Source: CBCXVS01 sp965178525 (GTDB lineage Bacteria; Tectomicrobia; Entotheonellia; Entotheonellales; Entotheonellaceae). From it: DNA of 17,818 nt. Each line of letters begins with the position of its first letter. Within the stretch, counting starts at the first letter, position 1. The position numbers and the translations under genes were made by a program. Below, in pieces: positions 7,242-13,979 of this stretch. The DNA lies in NCBI GenBank assembly GCA_965178525.1, contig CBCXVS010000154.1:1-17818 (forward strand), in the 5' to 3' direction. A model generated the notes under the pieces. That model ran no database searches, was not told the origin of the DNA, and worked only from the letters and a program-made list of their open reading frames with translations.

Positions 7242-8194
7242 ATGAAAGATTATCTCCGTGAACGAATACTGATAACCGGTGGCGCTGGCTTTGTGGGTTC
7301 GCATTTGTGCGAGCGGCTGTTAGGAGCCGGCCATGAAGTGATCTGCGTGGACAATTTTTATACCGGGCGCCGGGAAAATGTGGCCCACTTGCTGCGCGAT
7401 CCGTATTTTGAAGTCATGCGGCACGACATTTGTTTCCCCCTTTATGTCGAGGTGGATGAAGTCTACAATCTAGCGTGTCCGGCGTCCCCGGTTCATTATC
7501 AATTCGATCCGGTGCAGACCACCAAGACCTCCGTGCATGGCAGCATCAACATGCTCGGCCTGGCCAAACGCGTCAAAGCCAAAATCTTGCAAGCATCCAC
7601 GAGCGAAGTCTACGGCGATCCGATGGTGCACCCCCAGCCCGAATCCTATTGGGGCCATGTCAACCCCATCGGCCGGCGCGCCTGCTACGACGAGGGAAAC
7701 GCTGTGCGGAAACCCTCTTTTTTGACTATCACCGCCAGCATGGGCTCCGCATCAAAGTGGCGCGCATTTTCAACACCTATGGGCCACGCATGCATCCCAA
7801 TGACGGACGGGTGGTGAGCAATTTTGTCATCCAGGCGCTGCAGGGAGAGGAACTCACGATCTATGGGGATGGTAAGCAGACGCGGAGTTTCTGCTATGTC
7901 GACGACCTAGTCGAGGGTTTGGTGACCTTGATGCAGAGCCCCGATGCGCTTACCGGGCCCCTCAATCTCGGGAATCCCGCCGAAATTACCATGCTGGAAC
8001 TCGCCGAGAAGATTCTGGCCATGACCACATCGACCGCGAAGATTGTCTACGAATCGCTGCCGGAAGATGATCCTATCTAACGGCAACCCGACATTAGCCA
8101 AGCCAAAACCTGCCTGGGCTGGGAGCCGAAAGTTGAACTCGAAGACGGGCTGGATAAGACCATCGCCTATTTCCGCCAGCTGATGCAGACGTGA
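7242..8194 (+). pseudogene. UDP-glucuronate decarboxylase-like gene, frameshifted and with a premature stop
   Basis: The intact relative makes UDP-xylose from UDP-glucuronate (extended SDR, NAD-dependent). The N-terminal half reads ITGGAGFVGSHLCERLL, VDNFYTGRRENV, NLACPASPVHYQ and STSEVYGDP, all hallmarks of the family. At about 7696-7699 one A is missing from the run in YDEGK, exactly at the catalytic Lys of the YxxxK pair. The frame then moves to KRCAETLFFDYHRQHGLRIK and continues through RIFNTYGPRMHPNDGRVVSN and GDGKQTRSFCYVDDLVEG. A TAA at 8078-8080 replaces a Gln codon (DDPI-stop-RQPDISQAK), and the natural stop is at 8192-8194. The start at 7242 has GGGAG upstream. Read straight through, it gives two fragments, 7242-7817 and roughly 7695-8080; neither should be active. 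Confidence 0.88.
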
Positions 8195-8237
8195 GACCGT
8201 CAGGCGGGGAGAGGGATAAGGGTCAAGTCTTGCTATT

Positions 8238-8242
8238 TACTA
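8238..8242. repeat. target-site duplication of IS copy 1 (left)
   Basis: TACTA at 8238-8242 is repeated at 9248-9252 directly beyond the other IS end. If only the 2-bp TA core is the true duplication (as at IS copy 2), the other three matching bases are chance. Confidence 0.6.
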
Positions 8243-9247
8243 GGGTTGTTCCCCAATAGTTAATGAGGTAGGCTATCCTCCCCCAAACGATGGAGGGAGC
8301 CCAGCCAGGTCATTGGTTATCCGAGATGATCGGCAGATGAAAGCCTTAACCGGTGTGTCTCAGACGCAATTTGACTTCTTGCTGCCCGCCTTCAGCCACG
8401 TCTATCAACAGGCTCAGCAAAAACGCTATGAGGAGGGTGTCCAAGCTGGCAAACGCAGCCGAAAGCCGGGTGCAGGTATCAAAGGCAAATTACCCACTCT
8501 GTCAGACAAACTCCTGTTCGTTCTATATTATTACAAGACGTATCCGACGTTTGATGTTCTTGGTGCACAATTTGGTATGGTACGTTCGAAAGCGAATGAA
8601 AATCTCCATAAGCTCTCTCCCATCCTGTATGACACGTTAGTGCAGTTAGACCTCATGCCTTATCGAGAGTTGAAGACCCCAGAGTCGTTGAGGGAGGCGT
8701 TGTCAGGTGTGGATCAACTGATTATTGATGCGACTGAAAGAAGCTATCGCCGGTCACAAGATGAGACGACCCAACGTGAACACTATAGTGGTAAAAAAAA
8801 GCCATACGCTGAAAAATACAGTGATGTCGATGCCGGATAAATGGATCGTCTTTCTGGGCCGTACGTTTAGTGGTCACAACCATGATTACAGCATGTTAAA
8901 ACAAGAGTTCCCACCGGACTTAGACCGGTTTAGTGACGTAGAAGTTTGGGTGCACCTGGGTTATCAGGGGATTCAGTCGGACTACAAAGGCGAAATGCTT
9001 GAGATTCCACACAAGAAACCCCGGAAGAGCAAGACGAATCCGACTCCAGAATTGACGGCGGAGCAGCAGGCGGCGAATTATGCCGTGAGTCAAGTTCGCA
9101 TCTTGATCGAACATGCCATCGGCGGTATGAAGCGTTTCAACATTTTGGTGCAGCGTTTCCGCAACCGCAAAGATCACTTTGAGGATGATTCGGTGGGCAT
9201 CTGGGCTGGGCTAGGGAACCTGATCTTATGCTATTGAGGAACAACTC
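8243..9247 (+). mobile_element. IS5-family insertion sequence (IS427/IS1031-like), copy 1
   Basis: The element is 1005 bp long and bounded by imperfect 17-bp terminal inverted repeats: GGGTTGTTCCCCAATAG at 8243-8259, and the reverse complement of GAGTTGTTCCTCAATAG at 9231-9247 (15 of 17 match). It is flanked by TACTA on both sides. It carries one transposase gene split between two frames. A second copy of exactly the same length lies inverted at 11996-13000. The left end is 48 bases beyond the dead decarboxylase gene. Confidence 0.9.
8313..9237 (+). CDS. IS5-type DDE transposase, two overlapping frames (copy 1)
   Basis: DDE transposase of the DDE_Tnp_4 (HARBI1-like) type. Frame 1 (8313-8840, 175 aa) holds the helix-turn-helix region LPTLSDKLLFVLYYYKTYPT and the first catalytic Asp in LIIDATER. 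Frame 2 (8725-9237) holds the second Asp in SGHNHDYSML and the Glu in ILIEHAIGGMKRF. The two join near an 8-A run at 8793-8800 (SGKKK to SHTLKNT), where a +1 or -2 shift gives the full protein of about 308 aa. The listed start is TTG; ATG at 8337 is an alternative. The lower-GC base composition differs from the neighbouring genes. A transposase of this group uses two metals for DNA strand transfer. Confidence 0.85.
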
Positions 9248-9318
9248 TACTATTTATGGGTCCGGGAAATTCAATGCGAAGTGGGCGCGCCATAACGTTG
9301 AGGGTAGCTTATTATCAT

Positions 9319-9350
9319 GCCAATAGAAAGACTTGACCTCTTCTATTGGC
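9319..9350. promoter_or_regulatory. perfect 10-bp inverted repeat
   Basis: GCCAATAGAA (9319-9328) and TTCTATTGGC (9341-9350) are exact reverse complements around a 12-base loop. No T-tract follows on either strand, so it is not a classical terminator. It lies about 65 bases upstream of a near-consensus promoter and could be an operator or a relic of a small element. Confidence 0.5.
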
Positions 9351-9414
9351 CGCGATAAAGCGCGCTGCCACCTCCATCCAATCCACGCACCGGCGCGGCG
9401 GAGGGGAAAAATTG

Positions 9415-9443
9415 TTGACACGGAGCAGCATGGCAGATATTAT
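9415..9443 (+). promoter_or_regulatory. near-consensus sigma70 promoter
   Basis: TTGACA (9415-9420), exactly 17 bases of spacer, then TATTAT (9438-9443). The -35 is perfect and the -10 matches five of six. Transcription should start near 9450 and run into the 52-codon reading frame at 9555, giving a leader of about 105 bases. Confidence 0.7.
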
Positions 9444-9488
9444 AGATACCCGTTGCCATTTCAATCGTTGTTATTTTCATTAGGTGGT

Positions 9489-9522
9489 GGGCAGAACTGA
9501 ACTGCGAGATGCCAGTTTGCCC
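9489..9522 (+). promoter_or_regulatory. hairpin in the leader of the small gene
   Basis: GGGCAGAACTG (9489-9499) can pair with CAGTTTGCCC (9513-9522), giving a ten-pair stem with one bulged G and a 13-base loop. It lies in the predicted leader, ending 32 bases before the start codon. Whether it controls translation is unknown. Confidence 0.4.
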
Positions 9523-9554
9523 GACCGTCCACTCACTCCCAGGGGAAATATAAT

Positions 9555-9713
9555 ATGGAAAAGACGCAACACCAGCTCGACTCTTTTGTTCCCCAGCAGG
9601 CGGCTCCAGTCACGCGTGAGGCCCTTGCAGCGACATCGCCAACAACAGGGCGCCTCGTCACACCCCTACTAAGAGCGCTATTGAGTCCTTTTGCGGGCGA
9701 CGCCGCCGAATAA
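9555..9713 (+). CDS. possible small protein (52 aa), unknown
   Basis: The ATG at 9555 has AGGGGA 8-9 bases upstream and sits 110 bases downstream of a strong promoter candidate. The predicted peptide starts MEKTQHQLDSFVPQQAAPVT, is Ala/Pro/Leu rich, has no membrane segment or Cys, and ends LLSPFAGDAAE. I do not recognise it. It may be a genuine small gene, or the 5' remnant of a longer gene removed by rearrangement between the two IS copies. Confidence 0.35.
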   Translation: MEKTQHQLDSFVPQQAAPVTREALAATSPTTGRLVTPLLRALLSPFAGDAAE

Positions 9714-9830
9714 CTCGCCTGTTCTAGCAGCTCTCTTCATCCGTGTCAAATTTCCGTGGTAGAGGTGCGCTCGTGATCGGGTGCCCAACTGAGCCGCAAG
9801 AATAGGGCCCATGCCGTTTTCTGTTTTGTC

Positions 9831-9877
9831 CCCTCTCCCTGGCCAGGGAGAGGGCTGGGGGGAGGGTCGTTCCCCCA
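9831..9877. repeat. REP-like palindromic repeat, copy 2
   Basis: Positions 9831-9854 form a perfect 24-base palindrome (CCCTCTCCCTGG and its complement), followed by CTGGGGGGAGGG. It is the same layout as copy 1 at 2320. Copy 3 follows 14 bases later in the opposite direction. The pair could act as a bidirectional stop or RNA-stabilising structure between the convergent small gene and the dynamin gene. Its translation gives the PSPQPSPWPGRG pattern often miscalled as protein. Confidence 0.7.
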
Positions 9878-9890
9878 TGCCAGGACACCC

Positions 9891-9928
9891 TCTCACCCTA
9901 GCCCTCTTCCCCAAGGGGGTGAGGGGAA
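9891..9928. repeat. REP-like palindromic repeat, copy 3 (inverted)
   Basis: On the minus strand this reads CCCTCACCCCCTTGGGGAAG, then GAGGGCTAGGG, matching copies 1 and 2 in layout but inverted. It lies about 50 bases beyond the stop of the dynamin-like gene and could close its transcript, although no T-tract follows. Confidence 0.6.
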
Positions 9929-9977
9929 TTGAATGGCCCTGGCGAGAGGCGTTGCGCCTGTCCGTAATCACTAACCA

Positions 9978-11480
9978 CTAGACCGTGACCTCCTCTGGCG
10001 TTTCGGTCCGATTATCCGGCTCGCGTGCGGCCTCATCCGTTCCGGAGGGATTGGTAAATTTGTCGTTGAGTGCTTGCACGTAGCCATTCGCCTCCGTCAG
10101 AACCGCAGCGACCTGGCGTTGCATGCGCTGGCCCCATCCGATCGGGCGCTTGACGAAGATGCTGCGCCAGAAACGCGTATTCTTATGGAACGCGTTGGCG
10201 ATATTGTCCGCAAAGTCCATCTCCCGCATGTCGCGCACCTGTTTCCTAAGTTTGGCGATGACTTGGCCGGCCGCGAAACGGCGTAGGGCAAAATGGGTAT
10301 AGCCTGCCAGCACAACGGCCGCGCCCAGGGCGACGAACCGCCACACAGGCGCGTTGAGGAGGTTGTTCCAGAAGGCGTGTGAAAAGCGCAGCCCCTCCCA
10401 CTCGCCCGTCCACCACGTCGCGCCGACGATCGCGGCGATGATAAGGCCAAAGACGATGCCGTCCAGCCACAGAACCCGCCGCCGCCACTGGGCTAATAAC
10501 GTCTGTAACGTCGGGATAATCCGTTCTTCCACGTCGTGCGCCGTTTGTTCCAGCACGGCGATGATCCGATAAGCCCGGTCGATGCCCACCTGGCGCATGC
10601 GGGCATGGATGTCGGATAAATCGAGGTCGCGTTTCGTTTCAAACCGAGTGCGGAGATTCGCGTCCTCGATCGGCACCGCCGCATCCGGATTGTAAATGCG
10701 ATAGAAGCGTCCAGCCGTCAGCCCCTTTTGGGCCAGGGCGCGTTGCCAAGAGGCGATGACATCCTCGGGATTGTCCTCGCGGGCGGTGGTATCGATTTGG
10801 TTCAGAATGTACAGAAATTTACTCGAATCCGGCCGATTGATGGTGTGTTCGACCAGATGCTCGAGTGTATCGTGCATGGTGCCGGGTTCGGGATGGCGCG
10901 CATCGAAAAACACCAGCACTAGGTCCGAGAGGTCGATAATATGGTTCGTAATCTGCAAGGTGGCGGTGCGCTGCGCATCGGCATCGGACCCGGGGGAGTC
11001 AATGACGATTTTGCCGCGCACCTGCTCGCTCGGGCACGTCTTCAACTGCAGATAAGCGTCAATCCGGCGTCCTTCACCTACCGTGATGTCCTCGATGGCG
11101 CGGCTCATTTGATAAAACGGAAAGCGTGCATCGGCATCCAGGGCCAGCCCCGGCAGCACTCTCACTTCGTCTTCCTTGCTAAAACAAATCACCAAAAAGC
11201 GGTCATCCACGGCCTGATTACCCGTCAGTTGTAGGGTTTGGCCCAGATAGTGATTGATAAACGTGGATTTGCCGGAGGAATAGGTGCCCAAGACAGCGAC
11301 GAGCGGCCACCACGAGATACGCGTGGCAAAGGATTCCTCCGGCAGCAAAAAGCCCAGCCGGCGGGCCACGTTGTCCAGCTTGCGAAAGCTTGCGACCGCC
11401 TGCAACAAGATGGGATTTTCCTGCGCCAGATGCGTTTCCAGGCTTTGCAGGCGTTGTTCAAGCTGGGGTGATGGCGACAT
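9978..11480 (-). CDS. dynamin-like membrane GTPase
   Basis: 500-aa GTPase of the bacterial dynamin-like/YfjP-like type. G1 is GTYSSGKS (residues 65-72), G3 is DSPG (161-164) and G4 is NQID (227-230), where Gln replaces the usual Lys. A helical region follows. Two predicted membrane segments are at about 337-357 (WLDGIVFGLIIAAIVGATWW) and 381-398 (RFVALGAAVVLAGYTHFA), then a basic helical tail. Such proteins bind and remodel membrane or respond to membrane stress. The start at 11480 is preferred (AAGGAAAG upstream) over one 72 bases earlier. It is the only clearly intact non-IS gene between the two IS copies. Bacterial dynamins often come in pairs; no partner is present. Confidence 0.85.
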   Translation of the reverse strand: MSPSPQLEQRLQSLETHLAQENPILLQAVASFRKLDNVARRLGFLLPEESFATRISWWPLVAVLGTYSSGKSTFINHYLGQTLQLTGNQAVDDRFLVICFSKEDEVRVLPGLALDADARFPFYQMSRAIEDITVGEGRRIDAYLQLKTCPSEQVRGKIVIDSPGSDADAQRTATLQITNHIIDLSDLVLVFFDARHPEPGTMHDTLEHLVEHTINRPDSSKFLYILNQIDTTAREDNPEDVIASWQRALAQKGLTAGRFYRIYNPDAAVPIEDANLRTRFETKRDLDLSDIHARMRQVGIDRAYRIIAVLEQTAHDVEERIIPTLQTLLAQWRRRVLWLDGIVFGLIIAAIVGATWWTGEWEGLRFSHAFWNNLLNAPVWRFVALGAAVVLAGYTHFALRRFAAGQVIAKLRKQVRDMREMDFADNIANAFHKNTRFWRSIFVKRPIGWGQRMQRQVAAVLTEANGYVQALNDKFTNPSGTDEAAREPDNRTETPEEVTV

Positions 11481-11626
11481 ACACTTTCCTTCTTTCATGC
11501 GTGGTCTGTTTGCCGGTATGCTGTCGGGAAATACTAGCAAGCCGAAGGGCAAAATACCAAGTGTATGGGAGGGAGGAGGGGAGCGGAACTATCGTCGTTT
11601 GCACGCCCTGGCTGGACATGCGACCT

Positions 11627-11776
11627 TCATATCCCGACGTCAAACGGTTCCTTGGGTGGCCCGGTTCGAACCAGGACATCCAACAGGTCGGCCAAGCGCC
11701 GTGGCGCAAACACCTCGGATGTCTTCCGGATGTCTGCGGCCGACCACCATCGAAATTCTCGAAACGCCAAACGCTC
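11627..11776 (-). pseudogene. NUDIX hydrolase, C-terminal remnant
   Basis: In one minus-strand frame the 49 residues before the stop at 11629-11627 begin ERLAFREFRWWSAADIRKTS. They continue EVFAPRRLADLLDVLV and end GPPKEPFDVGI. The FRWWS and APRRL.DLL segments and the short xxDVG tail match the end of NUDIX hydrolases as I know them. The NUDIX box itself and about 100 N-terminal residues are missing. The sequence joins, out of frame, the 5' part of a different small gene at about 11776. Confidence 0.65.
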
Positions 11777-11988
11777 TCAGGCAAACGACTCAAGAAACCA
11801 CGGGCATCATCATGCCGCTCTCCTTTGGACCGTCCGTGAAAGGTTGCGTCGATGATCTTAACGCGGATTGATGCAGGGTTGTAGCGATAGACGAGGCATT
11901 CCGATCCTTCATGCGATTTCTCGTATTCCTTCAAAGCCGCAGCGACTTGCTCGACGGCTTCGTCGGGTTTTTGCAGTATCTTTACCAT
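11776..11988 (-). pseudogene. small conserved protein, N-terminal part only
   Basis: 71 residues beginning MVKILQKPDEAVEQVAAALK and including VYRYNPASIRVKIIDATFHG and RSKGERHDDARGFLSRLPE. This resembles a family of roughly 100-aa conserved hypothetical proteins (pattern YR.NPASIR.RIID..F.G.S..ERH...W.FL..LP) whose C-terminal end carries a LLLLTPEE-like motif, from memory. Here the reading frame leaves the family after LPE and runs on through foreign sequence to a stop at 11458, overlapping the dynamin start. The ATG is only 7 bases from the end of IS copy 2, so native upstream DNA is gone. GAGGAA inside the IS end is the nearest ribosome-binding site, 13 bases away. Confidence 0.6.
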
Positions 11989-11995
11989 GGCAATA

Positions 11996-13000
11996 GAGTT
12001 GTTCCTCAATAGCATAAGATCAGGTTCCCTAGCCCAGCCCAGATGCCCACCGAATCATCCTCAAAGTGATCTTTGCGGTTGCGGAAACGCTGCACCAAAA
12101 TGTTGAAACGCTTCATACCGCCGATGGCATGTTCGATCAAGATGCGAACTTGACTCACGGCATAATTCGCCGCCTGCTGCTCCGCCGTCAATTCTGGAGT
12201 CGGATTCGTCTTGCTCTTCCGGGGTTTCTTGTGTGGAATCTCAAGCATTTCGCCTTTGTAGTCCGACTGAATCCCCTGATAACCCAGGTGCACCCAAACT
12301 TCTACGTCACTAAACCGGTCTAAGTCCGGTGGGAACTCTTGTTTTAACATGCTGTAATCATGGTTGTGACCACTAAACGTACGGCCCAGAAAGACGATCC
12401 ATTTATCCGGCATCGACATCACTGTATTTTTCAGCGTATGGCTTTTTTTTACCACTATAGTGTTCACGTTGGGTCGTCTCATCTTGTGACCGGCGATAGC
12501 TTCTTTCAGTCGCATCAATAATCAGTTGATCCACACCTGACAACGCCTCCCTCAACGACTCTGGGGTCTTCAACTCTCGATAAGGCATGAGGTCTAACTG
12601 CACTAACGTGTCATACAGGATGGGAGAGAGCTTATGGAGATTTTCATTCGCTTTCGAACGTACCATACCAAATTGTGCACCAAGAACATCAAACGTCGGA
12701 TACGTCTTGTAATAATATAGAACGAACAGGAGTTTGTCTGACAGAGTGGGTAATTTGCCTTTGATACCTGCACCCGGCTTTCGGCTGCGTTTGCCAGCTT
12801 GGACACCCTCCTCATAGCGTTTTTGCTGAGCCTGTTGATAGACGTGGCTGAAGGCGGGCAGCAAGAAGTCAAATTGCGTCTGAGACACACCGGTTAAGGC
12901 TTTCATCTGCCGATCATCTCGGATAACCAATGACCTGGCTGGGCTCCCTCCATCGTTTGGGGGAGGATAGCCTACCTCATTAACTATTGGGGAACAACCC
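11996..13000 (-). mobile_element. IS5-family insertion sequence, copy 2 (inverted)
   Basis: Same 1005-bp length, same terminal repeats (11996-12012 and 12984-13000) and identical encoded proteins as copy 1, in opposite orientation. The flanks are CAATA on the left and TAATA on the right, so a 2-bp TA duplication fits; a 5-bp one would need one mismatch. The pair brackets 2748 bases of DNA, like a compound transposon of 4758 bp (8243-13000). Because copy 1 has its own matched flanks, two separate insertions are equally likely. Confidence 0.9.
12006..12930 (-). CDS. IS5-type DDE transposase, two overlapping frames (copy 2)
   Basis: The two frames encode exactly the same amino-acid sequences as copy 1. 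Frame 1 is 12930-12403 and frame 2 is 12518-12006. The same 8-base homopolymer (T on the plus strand, 12443-12450) lies at the switch point. Identity at this point in both copies shows that the split-frame form has transposed or been duplicated as such. This argues that it is functional or was mobilised by another transposase. Confidence 0.85.
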
Positions 13001-13065
13001 TAATATATTTCCACTACATGCGGCTATCGGTGTGCTCATCTCATGAATGGTCTCTATGATCTTGG

Positions 13066-13260
13066 TTAGGCCGGCTTTGCCGCGACCTCTTGGTCAGAGG
13101 GTGTTTCCCGTTTTGGTGGACACGGGATCACCCGCTGTTCACTCTGACGCTCTTTGGATTTAAGATCACGATAGATGGCGTCTAAATCGTAGTTGAATTG
13201 TTTCGCATAAGTATCCCTTGCTCTACGAACCTCTTCCACGATTGGGTCTTGCCAGACCAT
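13066..13260 (-). CDS. small partner protein of a PIN-domain toxin (antitoxin-like)
   Basis: 64 aa, beginning MVWQDPIVEEVRRARDTYAK, with QFNYDLDAIYRDLKSKE, then a basic, Pro-rich tail. Small proteins of this type typically sit beside PIN-domain (VapC-like) genes, and here the truncated PIN gene ends one base upstream. GGAGG lies 8 bases before the ATG. No DNA-binding fold is recognisable. With its toxin reduced to a tail it should have no partner left at this locus. It is probably still translatable if the upstream transcript exists. Confidence 0.55.
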   Translation of the reverse strand: MVWQDPIVEEVRRARDTYAKQFNYDLDAIYRDLKSKERQSEQRVIPCPPKRETPSDQEVAAKPA

Positions 13261-13261
13261 A

Positions 13262-13486
13262 TCAGGCCTCCAACAACTCTTCAGGTGTGCAAATGATAAT
13301 GGGCTCATAGCCCTTCTCTTGACAGATGTGATCGATCTGGTGACGCAGTGATGCATTAGCGAGGTGTTTGCAGTTCCATGTCAACAGATAATCTACTTGG
13401 TTGGTGACGGCAATTGCAATATGGAGGGCATCAACCTCTGCGCGTTCTGGCAAAGGACCGGGATGGATTAAGTCTTTTGCCAATAT
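13262..13486 (-). pseudogene. PIN-domain (VapC-like) toxin, C-terminal remnant
   Basis: About 75 residues remain: ILAKDLIHPGPLPERAEVDA, then LHIAIAVTNQVDYLLTWNCK, then HLANASLRHQIDHICQEKGY, ending IIICTPEELLEA. The DALHIA and DYLLTWN motifs are typical of PIN-domain RNases of about 160 aa. The N-terminal half with the first catalytic Asp and the Glu is absent. Upstream, the reading runs into an HicA gene in another frame. An internal TTG at 13483 gives a 73-aa open frame, but the product could not be an active nuclease. Confidence 0.75.
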
Positions 13487-13626
13487 CTCGGATTGTGTCG
13501 CGGAATGGTGAGAAGGCGTACGCCATCCGACATGACAATGTGTTTCCCTTGCCGGACAATGTGAAAGCCTGTCTTCTCCAATGCCCGGACGGCGTGCTGA
13601 TGATTAATCCCAGGCCGCTTCGGTAT
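13468..13626 (-). pseudogene. hicA: HicA-type toxin, truncated and without a standard start
   Basis: The 52-codon frame directly after HicB reads PKRPGINHQHAVRALEKTGF, then HIVRQGKHIVMSDGVRLLTI, then PRHNP. This is the dsRBD-like HicA core with its catalytic His (GKHIVM). The expected first codon is ATA (13626-13624), 2 bases past the HicB stop, where ATG would be expected. After RHNP the normal C-terminal helix is missing and the frame ends RYWQKT-stop. From that point the DNA belongs to the PIN toxin tail in another frame. The mRNA interferase is therefore likely dead on two counts. Confidence 0.7.
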
Positions 13627-13628
13627 GT

Positions 13629-13835
13629 TTACACCACGACATCCACTTCTCGTATCTCGGCGTCAGGCGTGTCTTGAAGTAACGCTTCAACAGCGGCAAG
13701 ATACTCCCGAATGGCATCCTGGATGTTTTCAATCGTCTCTGCTTCGGTAGCGCCCTGCGACCAACGACCCGGGAGACCAGGGCAGGAAACACTGTATCCT
13801 TCTTCAGATTTCTGCAGGACAATTTTGTATCTCAT
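13629..13835 (-). CDS. hicB: HicB-family antitoxin
   Basis: 68 aa, beginning MRYKIVLQKSEEGYSVSCPG, with LPGRWSQGATEAETIENIQD and AIREYLAAVEALL. This is the compact HicB partial-RNase-H fold (YxVxxxxxxxGYxVxxPxLPGxxxxGxTxxEAxxNIxxAIxxYL). It should bind HicA and repress its own promoter, although this short version has no added DNA-binding domain. GGAAGAAG lies a few bases upstream of the ATG. Its HicA partner downstream is truncated. It may persist as an orphan, or could neutralise HicA toxins elsewhere; both are inferences. Confidence 0.85.
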   Translation of the reverse strand: MRYKIVLQKSEEGYSVSCPGLPGRWSQGATEAETIENIQDAIREYLAAVEALLQDTPDAEIREVDVVV

Positions 13836-13846
13836 TATTCTTCTTC

Positions 13847-13876
13847 CTTACTCTTGCTCGTCTTACTCTTGCTAGA
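13847..13876. repeat. 15-bp tandem repeat upstream of hicB
   Basis: CTTACTCTTGCT recurs with a 15-base period (13847-13861 and 13862-13876); 12 of 15 bases are identical. It begins 12 bases upstream of the hicB start codon, where an autoregulatory operator would lie, and overlaps the ribosome-binding region. Confidence 0.5.
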
Positions 13877-13979
13877 AGTTATCAACTGTATAGACTATTT
13901 CACGGTGTCCCACGGCCTAACCACCCTCTGCCCGTTGAACGCATAGCTTACCACAATTCACGCAGCCTGACATGGTCGT

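Noticed and set aside
9484..9672. 62-codon plus-strand frame
   Set aside because: Arg-rich with no ribosome-binding site; the overlapping frame from 9555 has a better start.
9678..9971. 97-codon minus-strand frame with PSPQPSPWPGRG
   Set aside because: This peptide pattern is the translation of the REP-like palindromes, not a protein.
13414..13677. 87-codon plus-strand frame
   Set aside because: It is antisense to the HicA and PIN-toxin remnants, which are recognisable on the other strand.
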